A DNA stretch of 64,000 nucleotides, taken from contig JAFLRM010000011.1 of assembly GCA_022511465.1 (NCBI GenBank), positions 1 to 64,000 of the forward strand, given 5' to 3'. Positions 60,739 through 64,000 of the stretch are shown one piece after another. The notes under the pieces were generated by a model. It was given only the letters and a program-made list of their open reading frames with translations, was not told where the DNA came from and did not search any database. Each line of letters begins with the position of its first letter. Positions within the stretch are counted from its first letter, which is position 1. This DNA comes from Acetatifactor sp. (lineage in GTDB: Bacteria > Bacillota > Clostridia > Lachnospirales > Lachnospiraceae). The translations under genes and the position numbers were made by a program.

Positions 60739-62369
60739 ATCATCTTTTCCTTACCTTTCCTCAACAAAGAAGGCAGCTTTTTACTCCCCTCGATCAGGCC
60801 GTCAGCACCCTTTTCCAACCCTAGCGGCACATACAAAAGCATAAAGACATAGTAGGGCATCACATACCTGCACTGGCTCTCCCAGATAATACTAAACAGA
60901 AAGCCTCCCACTATTGCGATCAGGGGGATCCAGAATGTGCCGTCCACCTGCATCTTTCCTTTTCCAAAAAGACTTCCTGCCACATATACTACCATCACCA
61001 AATACACAATACTTTGATAATAATTGGCACACTTCCAAATAATATCGTGCAATTCACCATAATATAAGGCTTCTATCCAGTCCGGCATCGGCTTTTCATC
61101 ATCAAAGCTTCTCGTGGAATACAAACTTTCATATAGGGGCTCAAACCACTGCCCCTGCAGCTTGCGCTTAAAAAAGTCCACCATTACCTCCGGTTCCCGG
61201 GAAAGCTCCTGCAGCCGGTTCCGGATGTATTCTCTTCCCACTTCGGCGGCAGGTTCCTGCTCAAAGCCATTCTCTTCAAATACAGTCTGATGATACCGGT
61301 TGTAAACTCCCGGCATTCCGTCTGTCTCCTGAAGTCCCATGGCAACATACAGGATTCCCGGTATACCTACTCCACTCTCATAACCGGATCTGACCTCATA
61401 TATCACATCAACTGCTTTTACAGCTCCCTCCGCCACAAACAACATCAGAACAGCCGCCAAAACAAAGCTCCATCTCTGCTTTTTCCAAGCATGCAACAAA
61501 AGACCGATGGCTATGGCAATTAAGATGATCCAGGTATTCATACGGCACAAAAGTGCGCATCCGGCCAGAATTGCTGCAATCACAAGAAGGAGCTTTCTCC
61601 CATTTTTTCCATAGGCGGAAAGTGCCCAGAATACCACCATGCTAAGACTGATGGAAGGAATATCCCCATAAATATAAGGCATATACAACATAAACGGCAT
61701 ACAGAACATCAGAAAGACACAAAACAGAATCCCGGGCAATACTCTCCGCGTGTGAAGCTTCAGGAAAAAGTAGCCGGACACCAACGCAGCCACACCTAAA
61801 AGTACATGAATCTGTTTAGCTTCCCCATAGGCGAAATCGCCAAAGACAGAAAACAATATCTCATAGAAGAACATCAGTCCTTTTTGCTGTTGATGCATTC
61901 CGATGTAGCCACTCCGGTCCAACATAGAAAAGTTTCCCTGCCGAATATAGTAAGCCATGGCTGTGGTGTTCAGCTGATCGCCTTCCGGATAGTAAGGATT
62001 CATCCTGACATAGAAGGACCACACGATCAACAGCCATGCACAGGCAAAAAAAAGTACTCCTATGCCAATTCTCTTTTGAATCTTTTCATCCAACTTTCCC
62101 AATAGGCAACTTAATATCCCTGTGCACACAACGGCTAAAAGAAACAATCCCAAATGCAGCCACAGCGTGTCCTCCATCCATCCGAGCTTACTGTAATCCC
62201 TCTGAGAATAGTAAGAGTACCTGCTTCCATAAAAGGCAAGAAAAAGGGATACAAAAAGTACACTAAGCAGCATCGCTGTCACCAAAAAGCAATAGATGCC
62301 ATCTTTGACACTTCTCGCCTCTAATTCCACTATCGGAGCATTGTTTTTTTCGCTTCCCCCTTTCGGCAT
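60735..62369 (-). CDS. polytopic membrane protein, GT-C/PMT-like (paralogue)
   Basis: A 544-residue protein with about eleven hydrophobic segments. MNPYYPEGDQLNTTAMAYYI early on, with an acidic pair in an outer loop, is typical of GT-C transferases. GVGIPGILYVAMGLQE and GGFLFSIIWESQCRYVMPYY match the 521-residue protein at 9106-10671. The inner ATG is chosen because AAGGAGG precedes it. It is followed by the LspA-like gene with overlap, and preceded by another GT-C-like gene. Donor and acceptor unknown. Confidence 0.65.
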   Translation of the reverse strand: MPKGGSEKNNAPIVELEARSVKDGIYCFLVTAMLLSVLFVSLFLAFYGSRYSYYSQRDYSKLGWMEDTLWLHLGLFLLAVVCTGILSCLLGKLDEKIQKRIGIGVLFFACAWLLIVWSFYVRMNPYYPEGDQLNTTAMAYYIRQGNFSMLDRSGYIGMHQQQKGLMFFYEILFSVFGDFAYGEAKQIHVLLGVAALVSGYFFLKLHTRRVLPGILFCVFLMFCMPFMLYMPYIYGDIPSISLSMVVFWALSAYGKNGRKLLLVIAAILAGCALLCRMNTWIILIAIAIGLLLHAWKKQRWSFVLAAVLMLFVAEGAVKAVDVIYEVRSGYESGVGIPGILYVAMGLQETDGMPGVYNRYHQTVFEENGFEQEPAAEVGREYIRNRLQELSREPEVMVDFFKRKLQGQWFEPLYESLYSTRSFDDEKPMPDWIEALYYGELHDIIWKCANYYQSIVYLVMVVYVAGSLFGKGKMQVDGTFWIPLIAIVGGFLFSIIWESQCRYVMPYYVFMLLYVPLGLEKGADGLIEGSKKLPSLLRKGKEKMI

Positions 62370-62436
62370 AAATACCCCTCCTTCTTCAACGCTTTTCCTC
62401 TGTCGTCTCTGCAACCTTATAATTTGCATTGCACTC

Positions 62437-64000
62437 TTATTGCATAACAATATAATTGGTATCGCTAATATAAACTGCAAAAGCCCCATTCTCAAACGCA
62501 AGCTCCATGTCCTGCACTTCTGCAAACCTTGCCTCGAAAGCATCCTTTTTCACTGTCTTCACTACATAGGCGGTTCTCATCTGCTCCGGTAGGTTGGGTG
62601 GATACCATTTGGTGGAGGTAAGCCACCAATACATCTTAGGATCTTCTATCTGGTAACAGTGTCCCATGGTCACGGCGCCGTCTCTGATCAGGCTGATACG
62701 TTCTGCATCCCAAAACTCTGCGTAACCATATTCAATCCCCTCTTCTATCAAAAGATCCGCCACTTCCTCATATTCTTTTAGATTATCCTGTGTCATGACC
62801 GCATCCTTGTAGGTATAACCGAGATTTAACAGCGCAAAAAAGCATACGGCAAGCACAATGATCGTTCCAAAGGCAGACTTTTCTCTCTGAAAATAGTCCA
62901 CCAGGATCCCGGCCACCAGCACCGCCACAAACCATGACACCAGAAAATAGTTGTGTGCCGCTTCGGCGGAGGTCATCACCACAATAAAAGCTGTAATCCC
63001 TAGCGATGCCAGCAAAAGTACCAGTCCACTCTTCAGTCTTCTGGAAATCTTCCCCTTATCCCGACAGATCAGAATAAGACCATAGCCTACTAATGCCAGA
63101 AAGGCCCATACCAATATTTGCATCACAGACTCTACGGTTCCCACCCGGGCTTTGCCCGCCACACCAAAACCTTCTAAAATGGCAGCAGGAACAGTCTCAA
63201 AAAGCCTGTGCAACGCTTCCTGAGATGTCAACAGATAGACTACATAGTCTGCTTGCCCCTTGTAGAAAGTAGATATCAGATAGGCCATTAGCAACGTACT
63301 CACAAAGCCGGCCGCCCAAAGACGTCCTCTGGGAGGCTTTACAGTAAACCGCTTGGAATCCAGAAAGAGAGAGATCATCTCCACCGCAGCCAAGGGAAGA
63401 ACCACCATCTGCAGACATCTCTGTCCGCCACAAGCCAACACTGTGGTTGCGCCAAACAAGAAAAACCAGTATCCGCCGTATAGAGGACTCACCGTTCTTT
63501 TCTCTTTCAAGTTCAGATAAAAAATTATGCACAGAAAAAACAGAATACTGTGCAGGGCATAATAATCTGCAAACACAAAGAGGAGCAACATTACAAAAGG
63601 CACCATCTGCCCATCATTGCGCAAACCGTTTATGGGCAGAGCGCACAACGCAAGAAGGGAGACTATGGACGCCATTCTGGACAATCCCAGCCTCCTTGCA
63701 AACCAGTAAAATGTTATGGAAAACGCTGCGCCTATCAATACGCAGGCAATTCCCACCGCCGTCTGCATGCTGCCTGTCATCCCATAAAAGAGGGACGCCA
63801 GCACAGGCATACCAAACAGATATCGCTCCGTACTGGCGATCCAGTTGTCCGGCGTCAAAGTCTTTTCCGTCCATATCTCCCGTGCCAGCAGAGCTTCCGC
63901 GGCAATATCTGAGTCCACATGTTGTGCGTATTTTGCCATATTTAAGTACAGAAAAATACCCATATATACCATGAGGAGTAAAATGATCCCACAAGATAAT
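62437..64000 (-). CDS. polytopic membrane protein, GT-C-like (runs off window)
   Basis: At least 521 residues. The frame stays open to the right edge of the window: the codons before the ATG at 63972 encode a hydrophobic helix (LSCGIILLLMVYMGIFLYLN), so the true start is probably outside. HVDSDIAAEALLAREIWTEK is the acidic outer loop usual for GT-C enzymes, followed by about ten segments. The C-terminal 110 residues are soluble. No signature ties it to a substrate. It is upstream of the 544-residue paralogue by 67 bases. Confidence 0.65.
   Translation of the reverse strand, partial: LSCGIILLLMVYMGIFLYLNMAKYAQHVDSDIAAEALLAREIWTEKTLTPDNWIASTERYLFGMPVLASLFYGMTGSMQTAVGIACVLIGAAFSITFYWFARRLGLSRMASIVSLLALCALPINGLRNDGQMVPFVMLLLFVFADYYALHSILFFLCIIFYLNLKEKRTVSPLYGGYWFFLFGATTVLACGGQRCLQMVVLPLAAVEMISLFLDSKRFTVKPPRGRLWAAGFVSTLLMAYLISTFYKGQADYVVYLLTSQEALHRLFETVPAAILEGFGVAGKARVGTVESVMQILVWAFLALVGYGLILICRDKGKISRRLKSGLVLLLASLGITAFIVVMTSAEAAHNYFLVSWFVAVLVAGILVDYFQREKSAFGTIIVLAVCFFALLNLGYTYKDAVMTQDNLKEYEEVADLLIEEGIEYGYAEFWDAERISLIRDGAVTMGHCYQIEDPKMYWWLTSTKWYPPNLPEQMRTAYVVKTVKKDAFEARFAEVQDMELAFENGAFAVYISDTNYIVMQ

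Overview
The window looks like a chromosomal segment of a Gram-positive, strictly anaerobic gut Clostridium of the Lachnospiraceae type. This is inferred from gene content: LL-diaminopimelate aminotransferase (dapL) lysine synthesis, an ANTAR protein next to glnA, a secretin-less Tad/Flp pilus locus, Hsp33, InlB-type repeats, lipoproteins with classic lipoboxes, and strong AGGAGG ribosome sites. I saw no rRNA, tRNA, CRISPR array or intact insertion sequence.

Layout. 1-6.1 kb is an accessory patch: small orphan proteins of the kind found in polymorphic-toxin immunity islands, an Rpn-type nuclease gene, a GNAT acetyltransferase, an LprI-like lipoprotein, and several gene remnants, including one clear frameshift. 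6.2-13.6 kb holds membrane GT-C-type proteins, lysine/peptidoglycan precursor genes (dapF, dapL) and a glnA-ANTAR operon. The leader of that operon carries a terminator with an ANTAR-like hexaloop. 13.7-19.6 kb is a two-component system co-transcribed with two unrecognised membrane proteins and divergent from a small FMN-binding-like protein; three CTTACAA boxes lie between. 19.7-25.9 kb is a probable operon of glycosyltransferase, hisC, small exporter, methyltransferase, hslO and nadE.

26.1-35.8 kb is a complete nine-gene Tad pilus operon, from a TTGACA-N17-TAAATT promoter to a strong terminator: tadA, tadB, tadC, three small pilin-like proteins, a CpaB/SAF protein, a 1370-residue adhesin-like protein with InlB repeats and a glycine-rich domain, and a prepilin peptidase. 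Next to it are a c-di-GMP phosphodiesterase with a dead GGDEF domain and an unlisted 37-residue membrane peptide with excellent expression signals. 37.9-47.4 kb carries sugar and general metabolism (GH2 hydrolase, L-fucose/L-arabinose isomerase-type protein with xylulokinase, Fe-S aldo/keto reductase, epimerase, KptA, CrcB, D,D-carboxypeptidase).

47.5-55 kb has a DUF5050/DUF3298-like lipoprotein, a tocopherol-cyclase-like protein, and a sulfur operon cysK-metN-metI-metQ-rrf2. 55-60.3 kb is aroA, a membrane protein, a MATE exporter and a divergent carbamate kinase. 60.3-64 kb is an LspA-like protein plus two GT-C membrane proteins; the last runs off the window edge.

The most interesting candidates are the glnA leader/ANTAR pair, the two-component/membrane-protein operon with its operator-like repeats, the giant glycine-rich protein built into the Tad operon, the GHEAL-type carbamate kinase and the 37-residue peptide. 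All family names come from recognising motifs by eye; no database search was run.
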